NCBI GenBank assembly: GCA_023251135.1
Contig: JAHEZJ010000021.1
Location: 1-49,347, forward strand
Source: Flavobacterium sp.
GTDB lineage: Bacteria > Bacteroidota > Bacteroidia > Flavobacteriales > Flavobacteriaceae
Direction: 5' to 3'
Length of the DNA: 49,347 bases
Shown: piece after piece, positions 28,127 through 36,402 of the stretch
Layout of the letters: each line of letters opens with the position of its first letter
Position numbering within the stretch: position 1 is the first letter of the stretch
The notes under the pieces: model-generated
The model's input: the letters and a program-made list of their open reading frames with translations, nothing else
Told to the model about the DNA's origin: nothing
The model's database searches: none
Made by a program: the position numbers and the translations under genes

Positions 28127-28528
28127 TTACTTTAAATGACTGTAAATATAAGTTTCAATAGCTTTTAATTCCTCATCCGACATGGCCTGAGTTACCGGAA
28201 AATTGGTTTTCATAACGGCAAACTGGCTTGGGTCAACAATAGGTTCGGCATTTCCTTTTAAGAAAGTAATAATGTCTCCGTTTTTGTCTTTGTAGATTTT
28301 GGCTATTTCCTGAATACTAGGACCAATTACTTTTTTGTCCGGTTGATGGCAAGAGAAACAATTTCCCTGTCCTTCAAAAATTTGTTTTCCAAACTCTACC
28401 GGAGTTTTAGCTTTTGCTGTTTCTCCTTCTGAATAGGCTTCCGTTGTATTTTCAACTGGAGCTTCAACAGTTTCTTTTTTACAGGATGCGAATGCGAGAA
28501 CGGCTGATAAGAATAGTATTTTTTTCAT
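28127..28528 (-). CDS. Small c-type cytochrome lipoprotein
   Basis: The 133-residue protein starts with a lipoprotein signal (FLSAVLAFASC) and a short Glu/Thr-rich linker. One class I cytochrome c domain follows, with haem motif CFSCH (about residue 59), GPSIQEIA, and a C-terminal Met ligand in AVMKTNFPVTQAMSDEELKAIETYIYS. It is an envelope electron carrier. The gene begins 1 nt after hemB on the same strand, so a haem-synthesis gene and a haem protein share a transcript. Confidence 0.88.
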   Translation of the reverse strand: MKKILFLSAVLAFASCKKETVEAPVENTTEAYSEGETAKAKTPVEFGKQIFEGQGNCFSCHQPDKKVIGPSIQEIAKIYKDKNGDIITFLKGNAEPIVDPSQFAVMKTNFPVTQAMSDEELKAIETYIYSHLK

Positions 28529-28529
28529 G

Positions 28530-29522
28530 TTATTTGTTTAGTAAGATTGCTGCTTCTTTGGCAAAATAAGTCGAGATAATACTGGCGCCTGCACGCTTAA
28601 TGCAATATAGTTGCTCTAGTATAATTTTGTCGTGATCGAGCCACCCTCTTTCTGCTGCGGCCTTTACCATAGCGTACTCACCAGATACTTGGTAAACCGC
28701 AACAGGCACATGAACGGCATTTTTTACTTCACGAACAATGTCCAAATAAGCAATTCCCGGTTTTACCATAACGATGTCAGCACCCTCTTCAACATCTAAC
28801 AAAGCTTCGCGAATTCCTTCGATTCGGTTGGCATAATCCATCTGGTATGTTTTTTTGTCTTTCGGGATATTTTGAGAATCTACGGGAGCAGAATCTAAAG
28901 CATCACGAAAAGGGCCGTAAAATGCCGAAGCATATTTAGCACTGTAACTCATGATTCCTACATTGTGATGTCCGTTTTCTTCCAAAGCTTTTCTGATCGA
29001 TAACACACGTCCGTCCATCATATCACTTGGCGCGACAAAATCTGCTCCGGCTTCTGCATGGCTTAAACTCATTCGTGTTAAGGCATCAACGGTAGGATCG
29101 TTAAGAAGTTGTCCGTTTTCGATAATTCCGTCATGACCATAAATCGAGTAAGGATCAAGCGCCACATCAGGCATTACGATCATTTCAGGAACAGCATCTT
29201 TAATGGCACGGATGGTTTGTTGCATCAAACCGTCTTTGTTCCAGGCTTCAACACCTTTGTTGTCTTTTAAATGATCACTGATTTTTACATAGATGTTCAC
29301 CGCTTTGATTCCTAAATCCCAGGCTTCTTTTACTTCTTTGATGGTATTGTCTAAGGAATGACGGTAGATTCCCGGCATTGACGGAATAGCAACTTTTACA
29401 TCTTTTCCTTCTGTAACAAACATCGGAAGCATAAAATCCTGTGGACTTAAACTGGTTTCACGAACTAAAGAACGAATGGATTCATTGGTTCTCAAACGGC
29501 GGTTTCTTTGTAATGGGAACAT
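28530..29522 (-). CDS. hemB: Porphobilinogen synthase (delta-aminolevulinic acid dehydratase)
   Basis: The 330-residue enzyme condenses two 5-aminolevulinates to porphobilinogen. Signatures are RRLRTNESIRSLVRET at the start, VMPDVALDPYSIYGHDG, SDMMDGRV, the first active Lys in MSYSAKYASAFYGPFRDA and the Schiff-base Lys in ADIVMVKPGIAYLDI. The Asp-rich metal site lacks the Cys residues of zinc-dependent forms (DVALDPYSIYGHDG), which suggests a magnesium type. It is separate from the main hem region, with the cytochrome c gene behind it. Confidence 0.96.
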   Translation of the reverse strand: MFPLQRNRRLRTNESIRSLVRETSLSPQDFMLPMFVTEGKDVKVAIPSMPGIYRHSLDNTIKEVKEAWDLGIKAVNIYVKISDHLKDNKGVEAWNKDGLMQQTIRAIKDAVPEMIVMPDVALDPYSIYGHDGIIENGQLLNDPTVDALTRMSLSHAEAGADFVAPSDMMDGRVLSIRKALEENGHHNVGIMSYSAKYASAFYGPFRDALDSAPVDSQNIPKDKKTYQMDYANRIEGIREALLDVEEGADIVMVKPGIAYLDIVREVKNAVHVPVAVYQVSGEYAMVKAAAERGWLDHDKIILEQLYCIKRAGASIISTYFAKEAAILLNK

Positions 29523-29841
29523 AAAAATTTAGATTTTAGATTTTAGATTTTAGATTGCAGCCGATTTCTTTGAAATCTGATGGAGAATCTTAATTTCTAA
29601 AGTATTGTTTTTTATTTTTTTGAAGAATGTGTTACTTTTTATTAAGTGGCACAAAGTTAAAGAAAAAGGAACAGAATAAGGCGTTTAGCGTGCTGTAGAA
29701 TCCGTTAATATTATCTAAAAATTTGCAGGATCTTGTAGTTTTGTCTTCGTTTCTGAAGTTTAAAAAATATTTGGAAGCGGTGTCTTTAGAATTAACCCGC
29801 AGCCTCTGGTTTTTTTGGATATTTACCTATAAATTTGTCTG
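29523..29841. other. 319-nt gap upstream of hemB and of an unknown lipoprotein gene
   Basis: The gap lies between divergent genes. It holds a TTTAGAT word array next to hemB, a minus-strand TAACTTTG box at 29652-29659 (about 130 nt before hemB), and a plus-strand TAAATTTG box at 29830-29837 only 4 nt before the lipoprotein ATG, and TAGTTTTG at 29736-29743. No gene was found in it. Confidence 0.6.
29528..29556. repeat. Intergenic word array (TTTAGAT, four copies)
   Basis: Four tandem copies of TTTAGAT with a spacer T lie directly upstream of the hemB start codon and form its leader. The feoA leader has the same word twice. Confidence 0.7.
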
Positions 29842-30474
29842 ATGAAGAAATTTCTCGCATTATGCTGTTGCTTGCTGCTGACAAGCTGTTTTGAAATAAC
29901 AGAAAGAATCAAACACCACGATGACCAAAGCGGTGAATATACACTGATGGTTGACTTTTCGAAATCCTGGTTTAAGACAAAATCGGCCATGTGGATGGAA
30001 GATGTGGATGGTGTGAAAATTCCAAACGAACAGGAAATCACCAAAAAACTGGAAGACTTTAAAGCCAAAGCCCTAAAGCTGGAGGGTATTACAAACGTAA
30101 CAACCAAAACTGATTTTGATCAGTATGTATTTATTATCAAACTCAATTATGCCAATTTGAAGGCGCTCAATGCCGTTGTCAACACCATCAACAATCAAAG
30201 CAATCAGATTCATTTTAGCAGCAATGCCAAAAGTTTTGAAAGAATAGCCTCTTATCCCGTTCCCGAAAAAATTGTAAAAGACCCGAAGAAAAAGGAAGAT
30301 CTGGAAGCGGCGAGTATTATTGCGATTTACACTTTTGATAAAGATATTCAGGCTGTGGCGAATCCGAACAGTAAAATTTCGCAGAACAAAAAGACCGTTT
30401 TTCTCAAACAAAGTATGTACAGTGTACTTAAAAAATCGGCATTAATGAACAATACAATCCAATTAACCCCTTGA
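29842..30474 (+). CDS. Unrecognised lipoprotein
   Basis: The 210-residue protein has a lipoprotein signal (KKFLALCCCLLLTSC) and then FEITERIKHHDDQSGEYTLMVDFSKSW, a form often seen in Bacteroidota lipoproteins of unknown function. The rest is soluble, with alternating helix and strand and many Lys and Asn residues. I do not recognise a named domain with confidence. The next gene starts 3 nt after its stop, so the pair is surely cotranscribed. A TAAATTTG box only 4 nt before the ATG would imply a nearly leaderless mRNA. Confidence 0.8.
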   Translation: MKKFLALCCCLLLTSCFEITERIKHHDDQSGEYTLMVDFSKSWFKTKSAMWMEDVDGVKIPNEQEITKKLEDFKAKALKLEGITNVTTKTDFDQYVFIIKLNYANLKALNAVVNTINNQSNQIHFSSNAKSFERIASYPVPEKIVKDPKKKEDLEAASIIAIYTFDKDIQAVANPNSKISQNKKTVFLKQSMYSVLKKSALMNNTIQLTP

Positions 30475-30477
30475 TTT

Positions 30478-32292
30478 ATGAAGCAGTTTTATTTTTTATT
30501 TCTATTATTTGCCACGCATTTGACTTTTGGCCAGGTCAATTCAAAGTCCTACGATTATTTTGTACAGTTTAACGGAGATCAGCTGTCCAAAAAAGTAAGC
30601 ATTGATCAGGTATTAAATCATCCGTTGATTCGTAGATACAAAGAAGGCAAAGCCAATCTGGACCTGAGTAAGTATACCGCTCTTTTTAAATTGGATCAGA
30701 AAATAACCGTTCACGGAAACTTCACCGATAGTATTCCGTATTATCAGGTGACCATGCCCATTAAAAGCAAAGAAGCGGTGCGACAATTTTTAATTGAGGA
30801 GCATACTAAAAATAAAAACACAGATTCGGTTGAGGTTCCCGCCATTCAGGATTACGGAAAATATGCGGTTTTTACCCCAAAAAATAAAAAAACCTCATTC
30901 GTATGGAACGATAATTATTTGGTATTGGTAGAGTTGACTAAAAAGTACAAACCAAAATCATATGATTGGGAAAGCACAGCACAAGATTCTATTGCAATTG
31001 ACGAACCTTATCAGGAAACTTCAACGGAAACGGTAGAAGAACCTGCGCAATCGGCTGAAGAGGCTGCGGTTAGTGCTGCAAAAGAAACAGAAGAAGCTAT
31101 GGCGGTGTCTAATGTAGCATATGAAAAAGCGGAGGCCGATTTCAATCTTTTACAAGCCGAGCAACAAAGTCTTTTTATCAAATCATTGTTCGAAAACGGA
31201 TTCACGGCTCCTGTTTCAGAGAAGGTAAACGTCGCAGCAGATATTTCTTCATGGCTGAATTACAGCTCAGCGATGACCAGCTTAAATTCGGCGTACAGCG
31301 CTTTGTCTAAGTTTACCAGCTATAATAAGTTTTTACCGATGCAAAATAATGCGGCCAATATGGTAAAAGGGATTAATCTGGATTTTTATTTTGACAATGA
31401 CAATGCCCGTATTGAGGAAGTTGTGGAGTATACAGAAGCAATGGCAGCAATTGCCGGAAAGATGACCGACCGAAAAATCAATAAAAATATTTTCAATTAC
31501 TTTCCCGATGAAAAGCCATTAGGTTATATGTCTTATCATATCAATACTAAAGCGGCTCTTGAAAATTTCCCAAATTTAATGGCAGATTTATTCCAGAATC
31601 AGTACCTGGTAAAGGAAGATTTAACGGTTGTTACGGACTTAATTTCGACTATCGTGGATGAAGAGGCTACTGCAACACTTTTTGATGGTGATTTAAGCCT
31701 GTTTTTATACCATGTAAATGAAGTTGAGGTGACAAAGAAATCGTATGGCTACGACGAAAATTATGAGGAAAAGATAACGGAGGAGAAAGTGAAGAAGAAT
31801 ATTCCGTTATTTTCAATAGTGTTTACGTCGACACATCCAACTTTTGGGGATAAGTTAATTCAGTTGGGGCTTCGTAAAAAGTTTCTGGAACAGCATGGAG
31901 ATTTTTATCAAATTCTGGGAACCGAAGAGTATGGTAATGTTTTTATCAAAAAAGACAAAGATGTGGTATTAATCGCCAATACATTGGATTATTTTGATGC
32001 CGGAAAAGGACTTTTCGTTAAGGAGGCCAAAAAAGAGTTAAAGAAAAATTACATCTCCGGAAAACTAAATTTCGCGAGAGCATCATTTGCCTATGACAAT
32101 TCCGGCAAAGCGCAGGAAAAAGAATCGTCAAAAATGAAGCGTTTAGCAGAGCAGTTTAATGAGGCCACATTTCAGTCTCCTAAAAAACTGATCAATAATA
32201 AATTGACATTTGAGTTGAAATTAAACGCATTAAAGTCAGATAAAAATATCATTTTACAAACGCTGGATTTAGCCGACGAATTGAGTAAATAA
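30478..32292 (+). CDS. Unrecognised secreted protein, 604 residues
   Basis: A signal peptide (FYFLFLLFATHLTFGQ) is followed by two exported regions separated by an Ala/Glu-rich, probably coiled-coil linker (about residues 175-235: EEPAQSAEEAAVSAAKE, NVAYEKAEADF). The C-terminal region has repeated alpha/beta sequence such as PLGYMSYHINTKAALENFPN and TLFDGDLSLFLYHVNEVEV. It faintly recalls the large DUF4836-type envelope proteins of Bacteroidota, but I cannot confirm this. It forms a two-gene unit with the lipoprotein before it and ends at a strong terminator. Confidence 0.75.
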   Translation: MKQFYFLFLLFATHLTFGQVNSKSYDYFVQFNGDQLSKKVSIDQVLNHPLIRRYKEGKANLDLSKYTALFKLDQKITVHGNFTDSIPYYQVTMPIKSKEAVRQFLIEEHTKNKNTDSVEVPAIQDYGKYAVFTPKNKKTSFVWNDNYLVLVELTKKYKPKSYDWESTAQDSIAIDEPYQETSTETVEEPAQSAEEAAVSAAKETEEAMAVSNVAYEKAEADFNLLQAEQQSLFIKSLFENGFTAPVSEKVNVAADISSWLNYSSAMTSLNSAYSALSKFTSYNKFLPMQNNAANMVKGINLDFYFDNDNARIEEVVEYTEAMAAIAGKMTDRKINKNIFNYFPDEKPLGYMSYHINTKAALENFPNLMADLFQNQYLVKEDLTVVTDLISTIVDEEATATLFDGDLSLFLYHVNEVEVTKKSYGYDENYEEKITEEKVKKNIPLFSIVFTSTHPTFGDKLIQLGLRKKFLEQHGDFYQILGTEEYGNVFIKKDKDVVLIANTLDYFDAGKGLFVKEAKKELKKNYISGKLNFARASFAYDNSGKAQEKESSKMKRLAEQFNEATFQSPKKLINNKLTFELKLNALKSDKNIILQTLDLADELSK

Positions 32293-32314
32293 GCTAAAAG
32301 CATTTTTTAAAACC

Positions 32315-32352
32315 AAAGTCCCCGAAAGATCTTCTGGGGACTTTTTTTTATA
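32315..32352 (+). terminator. Terminator after the lipoprotein/secreted protein pair
   Basis: A 9-bp stem, AAAGTCCCC with GGGGACTTT, encloses 12 nt and runs directly into eight T residues. Confidence 0.8.
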
Positions 32353-32363
32353 GTATAATTTGA

Positions 32364-33266
32364 TCAGATCGATGCGGCATAGATGCCTTGAATTGATTTT
32401 TCGAGTTTCGAATTAAAATCTTGATCAGACTGACCAAACGTTAATCCTTCCGACAAGGCCCGGGAGAAGCTCGCAATCAATCCGTGATTTTGTGCCAGTT
32501 TTTGATTGGCTTCTTCCTGTGCATAACCACCGGACAGCGCCACCACCCGCACAACATGTGGATCGGACATTAATTCTTTGTAAAAATCATTTATGGTTGG
32601 AATAGACAGTTTTAGCATCACTTTTACTTCTTTATCGAGTGCATTGAGTTGTCTGATGATTTCTGCTTTAAGAATTTGTTCTGATTTTTCTTTATCAGGA
32701 CTGTAAATGTCTACTTCGGGTTCAATAATAGGCACGAGTCCTTTTTTAAATATCTGAAGGCCTACTGCAAATTGTTGCTCGACTACTTCGCGAATTCCAC
32801 TGGCATTAGCTTCTTTGATCACAGAGCGCATCTTGGTTCCAAAAACATTTCGTTCTACCGCACGTGTTAACAATTCGTCTAAATTAGAAATGGGTTTCAT
32901 CAGCTGCACCCCATTGGTAAGATCGGCCAGGCCTTTGTCTACTTTTAAAAAGGGAACAATGTTTTTCTTTTCCCACAAATAATCAGAAGTATAAAGCGCA
33001 TCGATTTTGCGATCCATGGTATTTTCAAACAAAATAGCGCCCAGGATATACGCGCTGTTAAATGCGGGACTTTTAATAATGCGGGTTCTCATCTCATGCA
33101 CAAGAGTGTACATTTCTTCCTCAGTCGAGTAACTGTTTTCCTCAACACCATATTGCGCTAAGGCTTTTGGTGTACTTCCGCCACTTTGATCTAAAGCGGC
33201 GATAAATCCTTTTCCGGTCTGCATGCGATTCAATTGTTTGGTATTCAAAGCCTCTCTGTTTTCCAT
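32364..33266 (-). CDS. Fructose-bisphosphate aldolase class I
   Basis: The 300-residue enzyme cleaves fructose 1,6-bisphosphate to two triose phosphates through a Schiff-base Lys. It shows the bacterial class I pattern: [25 protein letters not shown] at the N-terminus, [23 protein letters not shown], the Lys in VMLKLSIPT and [14 protein letters not shown]. The ATG at 33266 ([11 protein letters not shown]) is chosen; the frame stays open upstream from a TTG but adds residues unlike the family. Single gene, convergent with the preceding pair. Confidence 0.94.
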   Translation of the reverse strand: MENREALNTKQLNRMQTGKGFIAALDQSGGSTPKALAQYGVEENSYSTEEEMYTLVHEMRTRIIKSPAFNSAYILGAILFENTMDRKIDALYTSDYLWEKKNIVPFLKVDKGLADLTNGVQLMKPISNLDELLTRAVERNVFGTKMRSVIKEANASGIREVVEQQFAVGLQIFKKGLVPIIEPEVDIYSPDKEKSEQILKAEIIRQLNALDKEVKVMLKLSIPTINDFYKELMSDPHVVRVVALSGGYAQEEANQKLAQNHGLIASFSRALSEGLTFGQSDQDFNSKLEKSIQGIYAASI

Positions 33267-33528
33267 AATAATGATTTTAGTATAAATTATTGATGTTGAA
33301 TCCGTTGGATGCAATTCATTTTAATACACAGTAATATAGATTTGTTTTTTGTTAATGCCGCCCAACGGACAATGTCATAAAGTTAAAGAAAAACAGTTAA
33401 ACTGATGGCTGATTTTTGAGTAACTATTTCTGATTTCAGAGGTGTAAAACCTGTCAAATTAATGATGGTACGCAACGGCTACTGTTGCCTATTTTGCTGC
33501 CGTTTTTTTCGGACTATTCGGGAAGGTA

Positions 33529-34470
33529 TTAAAGCCCGGTTTTCTGATTGATTTTTTCGTAGATCTCTTTTACTTTCTTTGGAGGATCAAAGCGGTAGCC
33601 AAGACTTAGCTTTAAAGTTGAGATGTTATCGTTTAGTAAGGCTTCGGTATTACTGCTCTGAATGAAATTAACCGTGTTTACATTCACGAAACCAAAAAAG
33701 CGATCTCTATTATAGGCAAGCTTTAAATTAAAGTCTAATTGGAGCAAAGTAGAGGTTACTTTATCAATATTGTTAATTCCTGCTCCAAGTGCAACTCCTG
33801 CTCCAATTAAAACGTGATCACTTATCACAAGATTGTAAAAGTAGGAGGGGGCTAGCGAAAAAACGTAAATTTCGCCATCTGAAGAGTCTGGGCTATTGTT
33901 CAGATTGATATTGGTGTAATAAAATGAAAAAGTCGGAATGAAACTTCCTGAGCTTTTGGTCTGCCATTCATTTTGGTTAACCAATGTTTTATAGGAGAAA
34001 TTATCATTAAAAACATAGGATGTTGTTCCTCCAATTTTGGTGGTACGCATACGGGGATATGCGGTCTGAAAGTCTTTGTCACCAATATAAAACCCTCTTT
34101 GATTGATAAAGGTGAAAGATTGCATCCACTTTTTTAAGTAAAAGCGGGTGTTGAAGCTGAACAATTTAGAGTCTGAATTGTCTTTGTTTACCGTAAAAAA
34201 TTTCGGTGCAAAGCCAAAACTGATGTCTACAAATTTGTAACTTAAACTCACCCCCAGTTGTTCTCGTCGATTGGGACTCAATTCAAAAGTTTTTTTCTCT
34301 CCCTCAGATTCAGAACCAATCTGAAAATTATTTGAAGTATCTAAATAGTAAAAACCAGCAGTGATTTTATCATCATAAGATTTAAAATAGGGATTGCGCA
34401 GGGAGTCATTTTGAGCAAAACACCCAAAAAGACTTCCGAAGAACACTATATAAATCAGTTTTAGATTCAT
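33529..34470 (-). CDS. DUF4421 family outer-membrane protein
   Basis: The 313-residue protein has a signal peptide (IYIVFFGSLFGCFAQ) followed by amphipathic strands typical of a small barrel. The opening YDDKITAGFYYLDTSNNFQI, the LSPNRREQLGVSLSYKFVDISFGFAP block and the RMRTTKIGGTTSYVFNDNFSYK block resemble DUF4421, a Bacteroidota family of unknown function. The closing KLSLGYRF strand fits a barrel end. Its upstream region, including the first codons, is duplicated in a 149-nt tandem repeat. Confidence 0.72.
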   Translation of the reverse strand: MNLKLIYIVFFGSLFGCFAQNDSLRNPYFKSYDDKITAGFYYLDTSNNFQIGSESEGEKKTFELSPNRREQLGVSLSYKFVDISFGFAPKFFTVNKDNSDSKLFSFNTRFYLKKWMQSFTFINQRGFYIGDKDFQTAYPRMRTTKIGGTTSYVFNDNFSYKTLVNQNEWQTKSSGSFIPTFSFYYTNINLNNSPDSSDGEIYVFSLAPSYFYNLVISDHVLIGAGVALGAGINNIDKVTSTLLQLDFNLKLAYNRDRFFGFVNVNTVNFIQSSNTEALLNDNISTLKLSLGYRFDPPKKVKEIYEKINQKTGL

Positions 34471-34763
34471 TTATTAAATAATGTAATTATGTGTCACTCC
34501 TCCGGAGTTTAAGAACTAAATCTACAAAAAAATCTAGAAATATATTGTCCCTTTGGGACTTTGGGAGGGATCATTAAAAAAATCTTTTATGGGTTTGTGC
34601 TAGTTCGTTTTAGGCTTATTTGTTAAATAATGCAATTTTGTGTCATTCCTCCGGAGTTTAAAAACTAAATCTACAAAAAAATCTAGAAATATATTGTCCC
34701 TTTGGGACTTTGGGAGGTGTCATTAAAAAAATCGTTTGTGGGTTTGTGCCAGTTCGTTTTAGG
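34457..34763. repeat. Tandem direct repeat of period 149 nt
   Basis: Two long copies (about 34457-34605 and 34606-34754, with a few bases of a third) are about 93% alike over most of their length. Each contains CTCCGGAG, then CTAAATCTACAAAAAAATCT, the hairpin GTCCC-TTT-GGGAC, and TTTGGGAGG. The left edge of the first copy covers the first codons of the DUF4421 gene, and the second copy has a decayed version of these codons. The 34471-34901 gap contains no gene. Confidence 0.85.
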
Positions 34764-34817
34764 TTTCCAATAAATACAACAGTGTTTTTAGCATTTTAGT
34801 TCTGCCATTTTTAGAAA

Positions 34818-34831
34818 GCTCCGTAAGGAGC
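34818..34831. repeat. Mini-hairpin GCTCC-GTAA-GGAGC
   Basis: A 5-bp stem is followed by AACATCTTTATAGAAA. It is the sister of the element at 18651-18663 with a compensated base pair. Confidence 0.6.
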
Positions 34832-34872
34832 AACATCTTTATAGAAATGTGGGTTTGTATTTTGAATTTTGA

Positions 34873-34885
34873 ACTCTGTAGGAGT
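34873..34885. repeat. Mini-hairpin ACTCT-GTA-GGAGT
   Basis: A 5-bp stem (one T-G pair) with GTA loop lies 17 nt beyond the transposase stop codon. It has the same CnGTAGG core as the copies at 18651 and 34818. Confidence 0.45.
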
Positions 34886-34901
34886 GATATCTTGGTCTCA
34901 T

Positions 34902-35369
34902 TCAATCTTCTGTAACATCGTCAAATAAATATTCATTTTTAAAATCAACATCAAACAATTTCAAAAAACCAATATATTCCTGTTTGAATGTTCTTGTTTT
35001 GTGATGCTCCTCCTGATTTTCAATGTATTTTATAATGTTTGTTAAATGTGAATGGCTATACGAAAAGGCTCCAAATCCATTTTGCCATTCAAATTTTCCA
35101 TTTATCCATTTTTTGTCATTGATAAATTTTGATGAATTTGCCTTAATATCTCTTACTAAATCTGATATCGACTTGTCCGGTTTTAATCCGATCAAGATGT
35201 GAATATGATCCGGCATTCCGTTAATTGTAATCAGTTTTTGTCCTTTATTGCTAACAATGCCGGTGATGTATTTATAGATTTCAGCTTTCCAATTTTTGGA
35301 AATTAAGTTTTGTCGGCCCTTAACAGTGAAAACAATATGGATGTACAATTGAGAATAAGTGTTTGCCAT
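34902..35369 (-). CDS. IS200/IS605-like Y1 transposase (HUH), possibly REP-associated
   Basis: The 155-residue protein is a complete single-domain Y1 transposase: YSQLYIHIVFTVKGRQNLI at the start, HUH motif in MPDHIHILIGLKPD, GAFSYSHSHLTN, and the catalytic Tyr in IIKYIENQEEHHKT. Such enzymes cut and join single-stranded DNA at hairpins. No accessory tnpB is present. A 48-nt relative of the downstream tandem repeat (GTCA-palindrome-TTTAAG..CTAAATCTACAAAAAA) lies 20 nt before its start codon. This resembles a REP-associated transposase setting more than a standard IS200 with fixed ends. Expression signals were not found. Confidence 0.9.
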   Translation of the reverse strand: MANTYSQLYIHIVFTVKGRQNLISKNWKAEIYKYITGIVSNKGQKLITINGMPDHIHILIGLKPDKSISDLVRDIKANSSKFINDKKWINGKFEWQNGFGAFSYSHSHLTNIIKYIENQEEHHKTRTFKQEYIGFLKLFDVDFKNEYLFDDVTED

Positions 35370-35389
35370 AGCAATGTGTTTTTATAAAT

Positions 35390-35437
35390 GTCATCCTTAT
35401 GGGTTTAAGGGCTAAATCTACAAAAAATATACAAACA
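35390..35437. repeat. Diverged copy of the 34.5-kb repeat core, upstream of the transposase
   Basis: GTCATCCTTATGGGTTTAAG followed by GGCTAAATCTACAAAAAATAT matches GTCACTCCTCCGGAGTTTAAG and the CTAAATCTACAAAAAAATCT core of the tandem repeat at 34493 and 34642, in the same orientation. The transposase gene is therefore flanked on both sides by this sequence. Confidence 0.65.
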
Positions 35438-35490
35438 CCTTGTTGTTTTTGAACGAAATTATTTACAATTTAAAAAAATACAGAAGAGAA

Positions 35491-36402
35491 CTATTGTGCT
35501 AAAACCCAATCAACAGGATTTTCTAACACCTGAATCAATTTTTCCTCAACACTTCCTGCTGCGGCATGGTGATCGTAAACCCACTGCACATGTGGAGGCA
35601 AACTCATTAAAATACTTTCAATTCTTCCGTTGGTTTTTAAACCGAACAAGGTGCCTTTGTCGTGCACTAAATTGAATTCTACATATCGACCACGACGAAT
35701 TTCCTGCCAGTTCCTGTTTTCTGCGGTATATTCCAGATTTTTTCTTCTTTCTACGATCGGAACATAAGCTTCGAGGAAACTATTACCCACTTCGGTTACA
35801 AAATTGTACCAGTCTTCCATAGACATTGTTTCATTTGCTTTGCAATAGTCAAAAAACAAACCGCCAATACCACGGGCTTCGTTGCGGTGTGCATTCCAGA
35901 AATAAGCATCACATTGTTTTTTGTACTTCGGATAAAATTCGGGATTGTGTTTGTCACAGGCTGTTTTGCAGGTTTGATGAAAATGAATAGCATCTTCTTC
36001 AAACAAATAGTAAGGCGTTAAATCCTGACCGCCACCAAACCATTGTTCGATTACTTTTCCGGTTTCATCGTACATTTCAAAGTAACGCCAATTGGCATGA
36101 ACCGTTGGAGTCATTGGATTTTTGGGATGAAGGACTAAACTTAATCCACAGGCAAAGAAATCGGCTTCGCCTACCTTAAACATTTTTTGCATGGCTTCCG
36201 GTAGTTTTCCGTGAACGGCCGAAATGTTGACACCACCTTTTTCGAAAACGGCACCATTTTCAATAACACGTGTTCTTCCACCACCACCTTCCGGGCGTTT
36301 CCAAAGATCTTCACGAAATTTTGCAGTTCCGTCAACAGCTTCTAAACCATTGCAAATCTGATCCTGTAACTTTTGTATGTAAGCGTAAAATTTATCTTTC
36401 AT
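35491..36402 (-). CDS. hemF: Oxygen-dependent coproporphyrinogen-III oxidase
   Basis: The 303-residue enzyme oxidatively decarboxylates coproporphyrinogen III to protoporphyrinogen IX with O2. Visible motifs are WKRPEGGGGRTRVIENGAVFEKGGVN, VLHPKNPMTPTVHANWRYFE, FGGGQDLTPYYLFEEDA with metal-binding His downstream, RGIGGLFFDY, and RRGRYVEFNLVHDKGTLFGL. The ATG at 36402 (MKDKFYAYIQ) gives the usual length and overlaps the end of the upstream acetyltransferase gene by 11 nt. Use of HemF implies aerobic haem synthesis. Confidence 0.96.
   Translation of the reverse strand: MKDKFYAYIQKLQDQICNGLEAVDGTAKFREDLWKRPEGGGGRTRVIENGAVFEKGGVNISAVHGKLPEAMQKMFKVGEADFFACGLSLVLHPKNPMTPTVHANWRYFEMYDETGKVIEQWFGGGQDLTPYYLFEEDAIHFHQTCKTACDKHNPEFYPKYKKQCDAYFWNAHRNEARGIGGLFFDYCKANETMSMEDWYNFVTEVGNSFLEAYVPIVERRKNLEYTAENRNWQEIRRGRYVEFNLVHDKGTLFGLKTNGRIESILMSLPPHVQWVYDHHAAAGSVEEKLIQVLENPVDWVLAQ

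Noticed and set aside
29830-29837. TAAATTTG box 4 nt before a start codon as evidence for a leaderless mRNA
   Set aside because: No -33 element at normal distance; in AT-rich DNA such octamers occur by chance.
33474-33504. AACGGC/GCCGTT stem followed by seven T residues between the aldolase and DUF4421 genes
   Set aside because: The T run is on the plus strand, where no gene precedes it; on the minus strand no T run follows, so a terminator call is not supported.
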